NCBI GenBank assembly: GCA_025062325.1
Contig: JANXAL010000116.1
Coordinates: forward strand, 1-64,000
Direction of reading: 5' to 3'
Length of the DNA stretch: 64,000 nucleotides
DNA from: Roseiflexus sp.
GTDB taxonomy: Bacteria > Chloroflexota > Chloroflexia > Chloroflexales > Roseiflexaceae
Both the position numbers and the translations under genes were made by a program. The notes below the pieces were generated by a model. It was not told the DNA's origin and ran no database searches. It worked only from the letters and a program-made list of their open reading frames with translations. Positions 37,783 to 47,654 of the stretch are shown piece by piece (position 1 is the stretch's first letter; each line of letters starts with the position of its first letter).

Positions 37783-38080
37783 ACGAGTATAGATTTTTCG
37801 GCAGGCCATCATGGTGCATCGCCCGTTTTGAGCGTCAGAATGCGCACCCTCCCCCTTCTCCCTCCCACCCCCCGCATGCGGGGGGCGCAGGGGGGTGGGA
37901 GAAGCTCACAGGTGTGGAGTTTTCCGGCCAGCCCTTCCATGGCATTGCCCGTTTTAGGCAACCGGACGCCCCAACTCCCCCTTCTCCCCTTGTGGGAGAA
38001 GGGGGCAGGGGGGAATGAGGGGGAAAAGGGCGTCAGGACGCGGAGAACATCCGTCGCACCCCAAAAACTCTACACCTATG
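37783..38080. repeat. composite palindromic intergenic element
   Basis: Two diverged direct units (from 37787 and from 37912) each begin with GTRTRGAKTTTTCSG and contain a CCCGTTTT block and a CTCCCCCTTCTCCC palindrome arm that pairs with GGGAGAAG/GGGGG downstream. The far end (38061-38080) has AAAAACTCTACACCT, the reverse complement of the start. It resembles a nonautonomous MITE-like or REP-like element; no protein-coding frame. Confidence 0.6.
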
Positions 38081-38158
38081 AGGCAGGGGGGATGAGGGGG
38101 CAAGAAGACGTCAAGATGCGGCAAACTCGCTGCGCACTAAACCCTAATCCATTGGTTC

Positions 38159-38791
38159 TCAGGTCTTGGCGCTTGGTTCCCGATTCTCAGGGCGCACCTC
38201 GCGTCGTGCTGCGATCCACACCTGGCGCGCCGCATCGGCGTTCATGGCCAGGATGCCCAGCCCTACGATCAGATCAGGCCATCCCGAGAGGAGGAGGGCC
38301 GTCAGGAAACCGGCCGCAACTATGGCGATATTGGCCAGTGCATCGTTTCGTGCGGAAAGAAAGGCAGCTTTTGCCAGGCTTCCGTGATGCTTCCGATGAC
38401 GGGCAAGCGTCAGTGCGCATGTCAGGTTAACGACCAGCGCACCCACGCCTGCTACAGCAAGCCATACCGGATCGGGCGGGGTAGGATGCAGAAACTTTTC
38501 CCATGCTGTTCGGACCGTTGCCAGACTGGGGATGAGGAGAATGCCTGCGAGGACCATCCCCAGCCTTCCGCGCCATACGGGTGACCAATTAAGCCCGACA
38601 AGAATGAGCAGGTTGAGCAGTGTGTCTTCAAGGAAGTCGATGCTATCGGCAAAGAGTGCGACCGAGCCAATAGCCAGGGCGACGGCAAACTCCACCCCGA
38701 AATAGACGAAGTTTGCCAGCGCGACAAAACGTACAGCACCGCGCAGCGCCGAGTCCTTCGGCGTTTGGAAGGACGTGTTTTCGATACTCAC
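38159..38791 (-). CDS. CDF-like cation transporter, membrane domain only
   Basis: Cation diffusion facilitator family, 210 residues, six predicted helices. TM2 carries the DxxxD metal-site pair (FADSIDFLED). In TM5 the His/Asp normally four before the conserved Asp is Ser (SARND), so the site is atypical. The cytoplasmic C-terminal domain of YiiP-type proteins is missing, which is common in short members. The substrate is unknown. Separated from the next minus-strand gene by 12 bases. Confidence 0.82.
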   Translation of the reverse strand: MSIENTSFQTPKDSALRGAVRFVALANFVYFGVEFAVALAIGSVALFADSIDFLEDTLLNLLILVGLNWSPVWRGRLGMVLAGILLIPSLATVRTAWEKFLHPTPPDPVWLAVAGVGALVVNLTCALTLARHRKHHGSLAKAAFLSARNDALANIAIVAAGFLTALLLSGWPDLIVGLGILAMNADAARQVWIAARREVRPENREPSAKT

Positions 38792-38803
38792 AAACGGTCA
38801 ACC

Positions 38804-39043
38804 TTATGCAGTCGCTAGCGCCGCGCTGATATCCTGGCTCAAGACGACATGCCGCGGCAAACGCTTGACAAGGCGATCGATCAGCAGTGTTTCGTCGTAG
38901 CACTGCCCAGCATAGAGGCAACTTAGCGCCCAGAGGTGTTGCAGGTGCAAACGGGTGAACACACGACCGTCGCCAAGATCGCGATCAGCGAGGACACGAG
39001 GCAAAAGACGGTCGATGAGTGCATCCAGTTCGGCAGTAGACAT
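38804..39043 (-). CDS. small hypothetical protein
   Basis: 79 residues from ATG 39043, chosen because GGGAG is eight bases upstream; ATG 39049 is also in frame. Helical, Leu-rich (TAELDALIDRLLPRVLADRD, LHLQHLWALSCLYAGQCYDE). Not recognised. Precedes and is probably cotranscribed with the CDF-like gene; a promoter candidate is at 39120-39147. Confidence 0.65.
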   Translation of the reverse strand: MSTAELDALIDRLLPRVLADRDLGDGRVFTRLHLQHLWALSCLYAGQCYDETLLIDRLVKRLPRHVVLSQDISAALATA

Positions 39044-39119
39044 CCGCATATCTCCCTTGAACAAGCGGCTTGCAGAGCAGTTTCAACTTCCCGTCAGGTG
39101 ACTATCAGGATACGTTCGT

Positions 39120-39147
39120 ATTGTAGCACAAACCTTACAAGAGTCCA
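39120..39147 (-). promoter_or_regulatory. promoter candidate for the small hypothetical/CDF unit
   Basis: Minus strand TGGACT, 16 bases, TACAAT, about 77 bases before ATG 39043. Confidence 0.4.
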
Positions 39148-39332
39148 GTTGGTGACATTACTGCGGGGTCACATTGTGCGAGGCACGAGGCAGGGGGCGC
39201 GAGACGAGAGGAATCAGTCCGGTTGGCGCTATTGCGAGGCATCGAACATCGGTGCAGGAATAGACTGGCTTGCATTCTCGCGAGCAATAACCATAAACCC
39301 GGAGACAGTCGGTCCGTATCTGCGGTGTGGAA

Positions 39333-39373
39333 CGATTGGCGTTGGCTGAGCCTGTCGCAGCCAACGCCAATCG
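39333..39373 (-). terminator. 16-bp hairpin after the dodecin gene
   Basis: CGATTGGCGTTGGCTG and its exact complement around a 9-base loop, about 50 bases past the dodecin stop. Weak T-run (TCGTTCC) on the minus strand. Confidence 0.6.
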
Positions 39374-39423
39374 CACGACGATCAACAGGGGTAAGATGGT
39401 TCACTATCTGGTTGATCGCTCCA

Positions 39424-39636
39424 TTAGAGATCTTCGTGATATTTGAACGATAGTTTCAATTTTGTACGATACATGATCTTGCCGTCTTCCAGGTGAATGT
39501 CCATTGCGGCCACTTCGCCCACCCGGAGGTCCTGCAGGTGACGAGCGGCGGTCTCGATGGCATTTGCCGCCGCTTTCTCCCACGACTCAGGGCTCGTACC
39601 GACGACCTCGATGATCTTGTACACGCTTTCGGACAT
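39424..39636 (-). CDS. dodecin (flavin-binding)
   Basis: 70-residue dodecin, a dodecameric flavin-storage protein. Family match: VYKIIEVVGTSPESWEKAAANAI at the start (W is the flavin-stacking residue), ending MYRTKLKLSFKYHED. ATG 39636 has GGAGGGA upstream. Confidence 0.93.
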   Translation of the reverse strand: MSESVYKIIEVVGTSPESWEKAAANAIETAARHLQDLRVGEVAAMDIHLEDGKIMYRTKLKLSFKYHEDL

Positions 39637-39665
39637 GGCTTCCCTCCTTCTAGCTTGTGACACTA

Positions 39666-40157
39666 TCAGAAATGACCTGCTAGCATGTGTGTATCACGTT
39701 CGAACGGGGCAATGAATGGATGCACGAGACGGATGAAATCCGCACTCCGCATACTGATAGCATCCTGATGGGTGCCAGCCTGGACCATGATCGTTTCGCA
39801 CTCGGCAAGATCGCGGTCTAGGTACACTGGTATGTTGTACAGATTGCCGAAAGGCGGCATTGCGCCAGGCTCACAATCGGGAAATGCCGGCGCAAATTCG
39901 CGCTCGTCCGCCAGACGGATCTCGCGTGCGCCAATGATCTCGGCGAGACGCGCCAGATCGGCGCGTGTGTCGGCAGGCACGACGAGCATCGCCAGCGCTC
40001 CGTCGATGAAAGCCATGACGACTTTGGCGAAGGTATGGGGTGGTGCGTGTTCGTAGGCGGCGACAGCGGAAGCGGTATATGCGGTAGGGTGATGATGGGT
40101 CGTGTACGAAACGCAGTTGTCGCGCAAATACGCGCTTAAGCGTTCGAGACACGTCAT
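39666..40157 (-). CDS. YbaK/EbsC-type aminoacyl-tRNA deacylase
   Basis: Editing-domain protein that hydrolyses mischarged tRNA in trans. 163 residues; conserved Lys in TFAKVVMAFIDGALAMLVVPAD and the GxMPPFGN loop (PGAMPPFGNLYNIPVYLD). It has a GGAGG SD. The ProXp or Ybak subtype is not decidable. Next to dodecin on the same strand, 29 bases apart; tyrS lies divergently. Confidence 0.85.
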   Translation of the reverse strand: MTCLERLSAYLRDNCVSYTTHHHPTAYTASAVAAYEHAPPHTFAKVVMAFIDGALAMLVVPADTRADLARLAEIIGAREIRLADEREFAPAFPDCEPGAMPPFGNLYNIPVYLDRDLAECETIMVQAGTHQDAISMRSADFIRLVHPFIAPFERDTHMLAGHF

Positions 40158-40255
40158 GCGAGCACCTCCTTGTGCCTGCTGATCTCCTAGTATACACGAT
40201 AATCCGCTATCAGTCTAGGTAGAAGCGGCAATGCAAGGGAAATTTTCGTCGCCTT

Positions 40256-40284
40256 TTGACGATCCGCGACATTACTGGTATGCT
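40256..40284 (+). promoter_or_regulatory. tyrS promoter
   Basis: TTGACG, 17 bases, TATGCT, about 77 bases before ATG 40362. Confidence 0.6.
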
Positions 40285-40290
40285 AACGGA

Positions 40291-40331
40291 GAGGTACGAG
40301 GTGAGAGGCAAGAGGCGCGAGGGACGAGGTG
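40291..40331 (+). repeat. purine-rich repeat in the tyrS leader
   Basis: GAGGTACGAGGTGAGAGGCA and following AGAGGCGCGAGG units, followed by CTAACCCCTAA. Same family as 37712-37780. It lies between the predicted promoter and tyrS, so it would be transcribed. Confidence 0.65.
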
Positions 40332-40361
40332 CATAACCTCTAACCCCTAATTCCTGGTTCT

Positions 40362-41636
40362 ATGACAACAATCCTTGACGAACTACGCTGGCGCGGGCTG
40401 CTGTATGAAAGCAGCGAAGGTCTTGAGGAACTGCTGAAGCGTGAACGGGTGACGCTCTACATTGGCTTCGACCCCAGCGCCGACAGTTTGCACATCGGTC
40501 ATTTATTGCCGCTGCTGACCCTGGCGCGTTTCCAGCGCTACGGGCATACGCCGATCGCGCTGGCTGGCGGCGGCACGGGGCTGATCGGCGATCCGAGCGG
40601 CAAAACGCAGGAACGCCCCCTGCTCAGCAAGGAACAGGTCGCTGCGAATGTTGAAGCAATCAAACGCCAACTCGCTCAGTTCCTCGACTTCAACGCAGGT
40701 GACCATTCCGCCAGACTGCTCAACAACGCCGATTGGCTGATGCGCCTGTCGCTCATAGACTTTCTGCGCGACGTTGGCAAGCATCTGACGGTCAACTACA
40801 TGTTGGCGAAGGACTCAGTGCGTTCACGCATGAGCAGCGAAACCGGGATTTCGTTCACCGAGTTCAGCTACATGCTGCTTCAGGCATATGATTTCGCCTA
40901 CCTCTTCGAGCATTATGGCTGCAAGCTCCAGGCGGGCGGCAGTGATCAGTGGGGGAACATCACTGCTGGTATTGAACTGATCCGTCGCACGTTCGGGCAG
41001 AAGGCGTATGGACTGGTCTATCCACTGGTGACGAAGGCAGACGGCACAAAGTTCGGCAAGACCGAGTCAGGCGCGGTATGGCTCGACCCAAAGCGCACAT
41101 CCCCCTACCGGTTCTACCAGTTCTGGTACAACGTCGATGATGCGGATGTGGGAAAGTATCTGAGGTACTTCACCTGGCTGAGCGCTGCCGAAATCGAAGA
41201 ACTGGAGCAGATCACGGCGCGTCAACCGGAGCGCCGCGCAGCCCAGCAGCGCCTAGCGCGCGAGGTGACGCGCACAGTGCATGGCGAAACGGCGCTGGCG
41301 CGCGCCGAAGAGGCGTCACAGGCGCTGTTTGGCGGATCGCTGGCGAGCCTCAGCGCCGATGATGTGGCGGATATCTTTGAGGACGTGCCCTCGACGACGT
41401 TGCCGCGCCACGATCTGGAGGGCGATGGCATGCTCCTGACCGATGCATTGGTGCGCTGCGGCGTTGCCACATCGAAGAGTGACGCGCGACGCGCTATCGA
41501 AGGCGGCGGCATCTACATCAACAATGTCCAGAGCGCTGATTTGGGGCGTCGCCTGACGCTGAACGACAGCATCGGCGGACGGTTCATCGTTCTGCGCAAG
41601 GGGCGCAAGAACTATCACCTGATCAGGCTGATGTAA
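40362..41636 (+). CDS. tyrS: tyrosyl-tRNA synthetase
   Basis: Charges tRNA-Tyr with tyrosine. 424 residues; class I HIGH motif [12 protein letters not shown] (~45) and KMSKS equivalent KFGKT (~230); tRNA-binding S4 domain at ~355-415 ([27 protein letters not shown]). Bacterial-type TyrS. Ends 11 bases before the convergent CYTH-CHAD gene. No T-box leader seen. Confidence 0.96.
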   Translation: MTTILDELRWRGLLYESSEGLEELLKRERVTLYIGFDPSADSLHIGHLLPLLTLARFQRYGHTPIALAGGGTGLIGDPSGKTQERPLLSKEQVAANVEAIKRQLAQFLDFNAGDHSARLLNNADWLMRLSLIDFLRDVGKHLTVNYMLAKDSVRSRMSSETGISFTEFSYMLLQAYDFAYLFEHYGCKLQAGGSDQWGNITAGIELIRRTFGQKAYGLVYPLVTKADGTKFGKTESGAVWLDPKRTSPYRFYQFWYNVDDADVGKYLRYFTWLSAAEIEELEQITARQPERRAAQQRLAREVTRTVHGETALARAEEASQALFGGSLASLSADDVADIFEDVPSTTLPRHDLEGDGMLLTDALVRCGVATSKSDARRAIEGGGIYINNVQSADLGRRLTLNDSIGGRFIVLRKGRKNYHLIRLM

Positions 41637-41647
41637 GCGCCCCTGTC

Positions 41648-43813
41648 TCACATCCGAATGATCAGCTCAAACAATCGCCGCCGGTAGGTTACGCTATCCA
41701 CTTTCGCCCATAGCCGCGAGAAGCTGGTGAGCAGTCGCTCGTGCTCTACGTCCAGCGCTGCAAGGTACGCCTGGGCGCCGGGATCATCCGTCATTCCAAG
41801 TGCGCGTATGTGTTCGCGTGCAACGACAGCATCCTGGAGGTTGCCAAGCAACTCTTGCAGTTCCATCAGCGGGCCAAGCGCTTGGTCGACGCCCGGTCCA
41901 AGCGCGTCGGCAAAGAATTCCAGGGTATAACGCAGCCGTTTGCCGGCGATGCGCGCCTTGTGACGCATCTCGTCTGGCGCCCCATCGAGCACGGCGTCGA
42001 AGGCGCGCCACTGTTCGTAGCGTCGCCAGATGGCGCTGCCGGCAAAATCGCGCACCCTTGTCGGCGCGCCGGTTTCGCTCTGATCAACGACGCCAGCGCC
42101 GGGTGTCGTGAGGAAGACGGCGAATTGGTGGAGGAAACGCTCAAAACGTTTCGACTCCAGATCGGCGATCAGGCGTGCGCGGGCTGGCGCTCGCGCTGAC
42201 TCAATAGCAATGATGAGCGGTTCCATGATCGACCGGCGATCGTCCGGCAGTTGATCGCGGAAGGCGCACACCGCTTCCAGGAACACATCATAGTCGCGCA
42301 CGACGCCAAGCGAACGGGCGACACGCCGCAACCCGCGGCGCAATTCGCGCAGCAAGTCGCTGTCGAAAATGCCCTCGACAACCTGAAGCGATGCGCGCAG
42401 ACGCCGCGTAACCACCCGTGCGTCGTGAACGTCTTCCGGATCGTCATCTTTTTCAACTGCATCAATATGGGTGAGCAGGCGCTCAAAGGTGCGGCGCAGC
42501 ACACGGCGCGCTCCTTCCGCCAGCGGCTCGCTTCCCTGCAACCCGTCGGTGAGTTTCAGCGCCGCATACGCCGGGTCGAGCGGTTCGACCGGGAGCGGGA
42601 GTAACGTGTCGTGTTCCGCGATAGCAAAGGTGATCGGGCCGATGTGATCGCGCCAGAGATCGCTGCGAGCGCTGATCTGTTCCAGCATCTCACTGTTTCC
42701 TGGCGCCAGAGTCAGGGCGATGGAACCGTTCGTATGCGTGACCGTCAGCGTGCTCGCGCCCTGCTCCGCCAGCGCCGCAGCCAGTCGGAGAACTGCACCG
42801 AGGCGCAGCGCTGCCTTCTGATCGCTGTCACTGAGGCGGATGAACGCCGGATCACGGCGTGGGCGCGTCTTAGCGCGCACCATGCCCGGCAGCGCAGCGG
42901 CAAGCGCCTGTTGATCGGCATCTAGTCCATCAATCCGTGCTGAAAGCAGCATGTCGCGTGCCGCACGCTCAGGCGCTTCAACGCTAGCTGCCAGCGCAGC
43001 GTCGTAACAGGCGGCAGCCAGCCCCAGCAACCGGCGATGCACTGGCAAAAGAGCGCTGGTCGACGCCGTGCGATCCAACAGCGTCAGCGCCAGCGGCCGA
43101 ACGAGCAGACGTTCAGTTGCTACCGACATGACAGTACTCCCTTGCGATCGTTTTTGAGCTTCCTCTGCATCCGATGTCGCTTCATCGAGCAATGCCAGAC
43201 CGCGCGCCAGTTTGCTGAGATTGTCAGGTTGCAGCGGGAACGCTTGTTGGAGTAATGCGCCGAGCGTATGAAGGTCATCGCGCGTGCCTTCGGGCAATGC
43301 TTCGATCTCTAATTCATAGAACATCTGCTCGCGTCCGCCTGCATAGATGACACCCTCATCGAGCGCCATTTCGGCAACGCAGTGCGCATCTCGCCAGACG
43401 CGCACCAGCCGACGCAGAGTTTCGATAGTCAGCACCGGTCGTAACGGCGCGCCGCCTGCCAGCGCAAGCGCGCGGTCGCGCACATCGCCGGGAGGCCAGC
43501 GCTGCGGATCGTCGCTCTCAACAGGCGCCTCCCACTCAGGACGCTGGTGGAGACCATCGTGAGATTGAGTTTCGCCTTTCAGGGTAGCGATCCGAGTATG
43601 ACCAATGGTGCGCACGCGCAGCCCGTAGCGCTGCGCACGCAGCCGAAAGTCGGGCGTATCATAGTAGGTATTGTGCTGATGTTCGCCGTCTCCTACCGGC
43701 TGCAAACGAAAGGCGCCAAGGGTCATCGGGCGAGATAGCGCTCGAAAGATTGCCGGATCATCGACGCGAAATTTTAGTTCGATCTCGAACGGATTGAGGC
43801 GTTGTTGATCCAT
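41648..43813 (-). CDS. CYTH-CHAD fusion, polyphosphate-linked protein
   Basis: 721 residues from ATG 43813. N-terminal CYTH domain (~1-200) with the EIELK (ExExK) metal-triphosphate motif at ~9-13. A middle helical region (~270-420) has AALRLGAVLRLAAALAEQG, resembling the C-terminal HD-type helices of Ppx/GppA exopolyphosphatase. A CHAD domain (~470-720) has VHDARVVTRRLRASLQVV. CYTH enzymes hydrolyse triphosphate/polyphosphate and CHAD domains bind polyphosphate granules. The middle part is inference. Single gene, convergent with tyrS and divergent from rpsO. Confidence 0.88.
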   Translation of the reverse strand: MDQQRLNPFEIELKFRVDDPAIFRALSRPMTLGAFRLQPVGDGEHQHNTYYDTPDFRLRAQRYGLRVRTIGHTRIATLKGETQSHDGLHQRPEWEAPVESDDPQRWPPGDVRDRALALAGGAPLRPVLTIETLRRLVRVWRDAHCVAEMALDEGVIYAGGREQMFYELEIEALPEGTRDDLHTLGALLQQAFPLQPDNLSKLARGLALLDEATSDAEEAQKRSQGSTVMSVATERLLVRPLALTLLDRTASTSALLPVHRRLLGLAAACYDAALAASVEAPERAARDMLLSARIDGLDADQQALAAALPGMVRAKTRPRRDPAFIRLSDSDQKAALRLGAVLRLAAALAEQGASTLTVTHTNGSIALTLAPGNSEMLEQISARSDLWRDHIGPITFAIAEHDTLLPLPVEPLDPAYAALKLTDGLQGSEPLAEGARRVLRRTFERLLTHIDAVEKDDDPEDVHDARVVTRRLRASLQVVEGIFDSDLLRELRRGLRRVARSLGVVRDYDVFLEAVCAFRDQLPDDRRSIMEPLIIAIESARAPARARLIADLESKRFERFLHQFAVFLTTPGAGVVDQSETGAPTRVRDFAGSAIWRRYEQWRAFDAVLDGAPDEMRHKARIAGKRLRYTLEFFADALGPGVDQALGPLMELQELLGNLQDAVVAREHIRALGMTDDPGAQAYLAALDVEHERLLTSFSRLWAKVDSVTYRRRLFELIIRM

Positions 43814-43992
43814 AGGTGTTTGTGGCGCAAAGGTATGCCAGGAAATAATCATATATGCCAGTATACCACGTTTCGTCGGCACGGGCGCTGCATGCATGAT
43901 CATGCATCTTATGGTATACTTATACGTGGTATGAAAGAAGTGAACGACAGGCTGCGCCGGCCTGTTCGCGATTCGATGCAAGGAGTTTCCTC

Positions 43993-44262
43993 GTGGCGCT
44001 GGAAAAAGACGAAAAGACGGCTATCATTGCCGACTATCAGATGCACAGCACCGACACCGGCTCACCGCAGGTGCAGGTGGCGCTGCTGACAGAACGGATC
44101 AATGGACTTGTTGAGCACCTCAAGGTGCATCCGCACGACCATCACTCGCGGCGGGGGCTGCTGAAGTTGGTTGGTCGCCGTCGCCGCCTGCTGGCGTACC
44201 TTGCGAGTAGAGACAAAGAGGCATATCGGAAGTTGATCGACAAGTTGGGGTTGCGTCGCTAG
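43993..44262 (+). CDS. rpsO: ribosomal protein S15
   Basis: 89 residues of the small ribosomal subunit; binds 16S rRNA helices. Starts at GTG 43993 after AAGGAG. Conserved [16 protein letters not shown] and [21 protein letters not shown]. Followed by pnp, the classic rpsO-pnp pair, through a 313-base gap with a terminator-like hairpin. TATACT at 43915-43920 is a possible -10. Confidence 0.97.
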   Translation: MALEKDEKTAIIADYQMHSTDTGSPQVQVALLTERINGLVEHLKVHPHDHHSRRGLLKLVGRRRRLLAYLASRDKEAYRKLIDKLGLRR

Positions 44263-44575
44263 CATGGCGCCAGGAGTGTATGCGTCGCTTGATCAGTGCG
44301 CTATTGAGGGGTGCGGTGTGTGCGCACCGCACATTCCTATCTTGGGAGGATGCCTGATTGTGAATGGGATGTGGCGTCACTTTTGCGTACATCCAGTGAG
44401 AATTCAGAGTGAGTGTGTGAGCCTGAGGTGCCTGCCTCAGGCTCGCATTTATTGAAGAGCAGGATTTGGGGCCGTCAGGAATTGGAGCCTGTGGTCGAGC
44501 GCAGTTCGACGGCAGCCTCCAGTGCCTGACGCCCCGCATTGGATCGGACAACGGTTCGCGTGCTAAGGAAGGACT
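44263..44575 (+). other. rpsO-pnp spacer
   Basis: 313 bases. Holds the hairpin at 44419-44444. In other bacteria this spacer carries RNase III processing and Pnp autoregulation signals; none is specifically visible. No gene. Confidence 0.5.
44419..44444 (+). terminator. terminator-like hairpin downstream of rpsO
   Basis: GAGCCTGAGG and its exact complement with a 6-base loop, followed by GCATTTATTG. A moderate terminator that may attenuate read-through into pnp. Confidence 0.6.
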
Positions 44576-46843
44576 ATGTCAGAACGTCAGATTCATTCGG
44601 TTAGTATGGAAATTGCAGGCCGTACCCTCACCCTGGAAACCGGACGCTTCGCCGAACAGGCGAATGGCGCGGTTGTTGTGCGGTACGGCGATACGATGCT
44701 GCTAGCGACGGCTGTGGCATCCAAGGAACCGCGCGCTGACGCGGATTTCTTTCCCTTGACGGTTGACTATGAGGAAAAGATGTATGCTGCTGGCAAGATT
44801 CCCGGCAGCTTCTTCAAGCGTGAAGGTAAACCCTCCGAGGGTGCAATCCTGACAGCGCGGCTCACTGACCGACCGCTGCGCCCGCTCTTCCCGGAGGGCT
44901 ACCGTCACGAGGTGCAGATCATTGTGACCACCTTTTCGATCGATATGGTCAATGATCCTGCGCCGCTGTCGATCATTGCCGCTTCGGCAGCGCTGGCAAT
45001 CTCCGATATTCCGTTCCTCGGTCCTGTCGGCGCCGTGCAAGTCGGGTATATCGACGGCAAACTGCAGATCAACCCGACCATGCCCGACATGGCGAATAGC
45101 GCCCTCGACCTGGTGGTGGCAGGCACAACAGAAGCGGTCCTGATGGTCGAGGCTGGGGCAAAAGAGCTGCCCGAAGAGGTAATGCTCGAGGCCATCATTC
45201 AGGGGCACCAGGTCTGCAAGCAGATCTGTGACCTGCAGAATGAACTGGTGAAACTGGCCGGTCGCCCAAAGAAGGAGTTTGTTCCGCCGCCAGTTGATAC
45301 GTCGCTCGAAGAAGCAATCCGGCAGTGGTTGGGGAATCGGTTGTATGAGGCGATTACCGACGCGAACAAGATGGTGCGTGAGGAGCGCACGGAAGCGCTC
45401 AAGCAAGAGGTGATCGCACATTTCACCGCTGATGAACCGGAAGAGGAGCTCGAGGCGCGCACCGCTGCGGTTTCTGCCGCGTTCGAGAATATCCTGTACG
45501 AAGAGGTGCGACGCATGATCCTCGAACGCGGCGAGCGCGTTGATGGACGCGGTCCGAAGGACATTCGCCCGATCTCAGTCGAGGTCGGTCTGATCCCGCG
45601 CGTGCATGGGTCGGGTCTGTTTACCCGCGGACAGACGCAGGTGCTGACGCTGGCAACGCTCGGTTCGCCAGCCGAAGAGCAGCGCCTCGATGACCTGGGC
45701 ATTGAAACAACTAAGCGGTACATCCATCACTACAACTTCCCGCCGTTTAGCACTGGCGAGATCCGACGTCTTGGCTCGCCGCGCCGCCGCGATATCGGTC
45801 ACGGCGCTCTGGCGGAGCGGTCGCTGCTTGCCGTGCTCCCGTCGAAAGAGGAGTTCCCGTATACCATGCGCCTGGTTTCAGAAACGCTTTCCTCGAACGG
45901 CTCCTCATCGATGGCGTCGGTCTGCGGATCCTCGCTGGCGCTTATGGATGCGGGCGTGCCGATCAAGGCGCCGGTCGCTGGCATTGCTATGGGGTTGATT
46001 ACCGGCAAAGATGGCCGCTGGTGCATCCTGACCGATATTCAGGGCATCGAGGACCGCCTGGGCGATATGGATTTCAAGGTTGCCGGCACCGCGAAGGGTG
46101 TCACCGGGTTGCAGATGGATATTAAGACGACCGGCGTCTCCTATGAGATCATGCGCGAGGCGTTCGCTCAGGCGCGCGAAGGCCGCCTGTATATCCTGGA
46201 CAAGATGAACGCGGTGATTAGCGAGCCGCGCAAGGATCTGTCGCCGTATGCGCCACGCATTATTACGCTGCAGATTAACCCGGATAAGATCGGCGCGCTC
46301 ATTGGTCCTGGCGGCAAGACCATCCGCAGCATCACAGAAGCCACCGGCGCCCAGATCGATATTGAGGAAGATGGGCGGGTGTATATCTCGACGCCTAACG
46401 CGGCTGCCGCTCAACAGGCAGTGGCGATGGTTGAGGCGCTGACCCGCGAGATCAAGGTTGGCGATATTTTCCTCGGCAAGGTGGTGCGGATCATGCCATT
46501 CGGCGCATTCGTCAATCTTGCGCCAGGCAAAGACGGGATGGTGCACGTCTCCGAACTCGATGTCGGTCGGGTCGAGAATGTCGAGGACGTCATCAAGATG
46601 GGCGACGAGATCAATGTCATGGTGATCGGCATTGAGCCTGGCACTGGCAAGGTGAGCCTGTCACGGCGCGCCCTGTTGACCGGTGAGACGGCGGAGGAGC
46701 GCCGGGCGGCTGGTGCGGGACGCGGTCTGCGTGATGGCGGGGGGCGTAGCAGCGGCGGCAACGGTGGTGGGCGCAGCAGTGGCGATCGGGGCAGCGACCG
46801 AGGGCCGCGCGGCGATGAGCGTCCGCGCCCGCGTCGACGGTAA
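44576..46843 (+). CDS. pnp: polyribonucleotide nucleotidyltransferase
   Basis: 3'-5' phosphorolytic exoribonuclease of the RNA degradosome, 755 residues. Two RNase PH domains (the second with [20 protein letters not shown], ~395, and [20 protein letters not shown], ~440), a KH domain with [12 protein letters not shown] (~577) and an S1 domain (~625-695, [13 protein letters not shown]). The last ~55 residues are a Gly/Arg/Ser-rich tail, a feature often used for RNA or RNase E binding. No RNase E gene is here. Confidence 0.97.
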   Translation: MSERQIHSVSMEIAGRTLTLETGRFAEQANGAVVVRYGDTMLLATAVASKEPRADADFFPLTVDYEEKMYAAGKIPGSFFKREGKPSEGAILTARLTDRPLRPLFPEGYRHEVQIIVTTFSIDMVNDPAPLSIIAASAALAISDIPFLGPVGAVQVGYIDGKLQINPTMPDMANSALDLVVAGTTEAVLMVEAGAKELPEEVMLEAIIQGHQVCKQICDLQNELVKLAGRPKKEFVPPPVDTSLEEAIRQWLGNRLYEAITDANKMVREERTEALKQEVIAHFTADEPEEELEARTAAVSAAFENILYEEVRRMILERGERVDGRGPKDIRPISVEVGLIPRVHGSGLFTRGQTQVLTLATLGSPAEEQRLDDLGIETTKRYIHHYNFPPFSTGEIRRLGSPRRRDIGHGALAERSLLAVLPSKEEFPYTMRLVSETLSSNGSSSMASVCGSSLALMDAGVPIKAPVAGIAMGLITGKDGRWCILTDIQGIEDRLGDMDFKVAGTAKGVTGLQMDIKTTGVSYEIMREAFAQAREGRLYILDKMNAVISEPRKDLSPYAPRIITLQINPDKIGALIGPGGKTIRSITEATGAQIDIEEDGRVYISTPNAAAAQQAVAMVEALTREIKVGDIFLGKVVRIMPFGAFVNLAPGKDGMVHVSELDVGRVENVEDVIKMGDEINVMVIGIEPGTGKVSLSRRALLTGETAEERRAAGAGRGLRDGGGRSSGGNGGGRSSGDRGSDRGPRGDERPRPRRR

Positions 46844-46934
46844 GCGACCGGCGCTGACGACAGTCATTCGGGCGATCGTCCTGTGGAGTGATGCAGCGGA
46901 TGCGTCGCTCCTTTTTGTTGGACGCAGAAGGATG

Positions 46935-46958
46935 CATCATACCAGCCTGGGTATGATG
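46935..46958. terminator. hairpin between convergent pnp and CPBP genes
   Basis: CATCATACC with its complement around a 6-base loop, 92 bases after pnp and including the stop of the CPBP gene; could serve both transcripts. Confidence 0.45.
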
Positions 46959-47632
46959 AAGATATCAACAATCATCGAGATCATCGTTAAGCCGTGGAGC
47001 GCGACTGGCGCCCACACGCTGCGGGTTTTCAGCGCCAGATACCCGCCAGCAATCCCGATCGGCAGTCCCATCGCCGCCATCATCGCGCGTTCGACCATGC
47101 CCACGGGCGCAACGGCAAAGTGGTTCAACGCGTAGGCGGCGGTCGTGAGCAGCACCGCTAGATGGCGGTTGAGTCCGGCGTCGTAGAGCCCCGAAAGAAT
47201 GACGCCACGCCAGAGAAACTCTTCCGCCAATACCAGCAGCGGGAAGAGAAGCGCCAGGCGCATTCCGATCAGGATCTCTTCCATCTGCGCCATTGGTGCG
47301 CCGCCTGCACGATAGTACATGTAGGTATTGATATTGTCGATCACCAGCAATGCCAGGCCAATGCCGCCACCCCATGCCAGCGCCCGCCCCAAGCCGCGGT
47401 GCGTTACCCACATCGCTTCCCACAGACCATCGCGCATCCCCAGCGTGAGGGTTATACCGATCGCGCCAAGGACGTAGAGGAAAAGGGCGGGCCATTCCGC
47501 CAGCGGCGTAAAGTGACCGATGAGACCGGCGATCCAGACCGATCCTGCCAGTGCAAAACCGGACGTGAGCCGTTTGCGCACCGATGATGGCGCTCCGATA
47601 GCAGACATCTGAGGGCTTAACAAGGGGTTCAT
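46937..47632 (-). CDS. CPBP-family intramembrane metalloprotease
   Basis: Abi/CAAX-like membrane protease, 231 residues from ATG 47632, about six helices. Motif 1 EEFLWRGV (EExxxR, ~148) and motif 2 AYALNHFAV (His, ~177) supply the putative metal-binding residues. The substrate is unknown; family members process prenylated or peptide substrates. Separated from the DNA methyltransferase by 22 bases on the same strand. Confidence 0.82.
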   Translation of the reverse strand: MNPLLSPQMSAIGAPSSVRKRLTSGFALAGSVWIAGLIGHFTPLAEWPALFLYVLGAIGITLTLGMRDGLWEAMWVTHRGLGRALAWGGGIGLALLVIDNINTYMYYRAGGAPMAQMEEILIGMRLALLFPLLVLAEEFLWRGVILSGLYDAGLNRHLAVLLTTAAYALNHFAVAPVGMVERAMMAAMGLPIGIAGGYLALKTRSVWAPVALHGLTMISMIVDIFIIPRLV

Positions 47633-47654
47633 ATTCCCTCCCACGACGATGAGG

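Larger units (their letters stand above)
37622..38158. other. repeat-filled intergenic region
   Basis: 537 bases without a gene: purine-rich AGGCAAGAGGCGAG-type sequence at 37712-37780, then the composite palindromic element 37783-38080, then spacer. No coding frame supported. Confidence 0.6.
39044..39423. other. intergenic with purine-rich repeat and hairpin
   Basis: 380 bases. Contains a minus-strand promoter (39120-39147), GAGGCACGAGGCAGGGGGCG-type repeat (39177-39213) and the 16-bp hairpin at 39333-39373. No gene. Confidence 0.5.
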
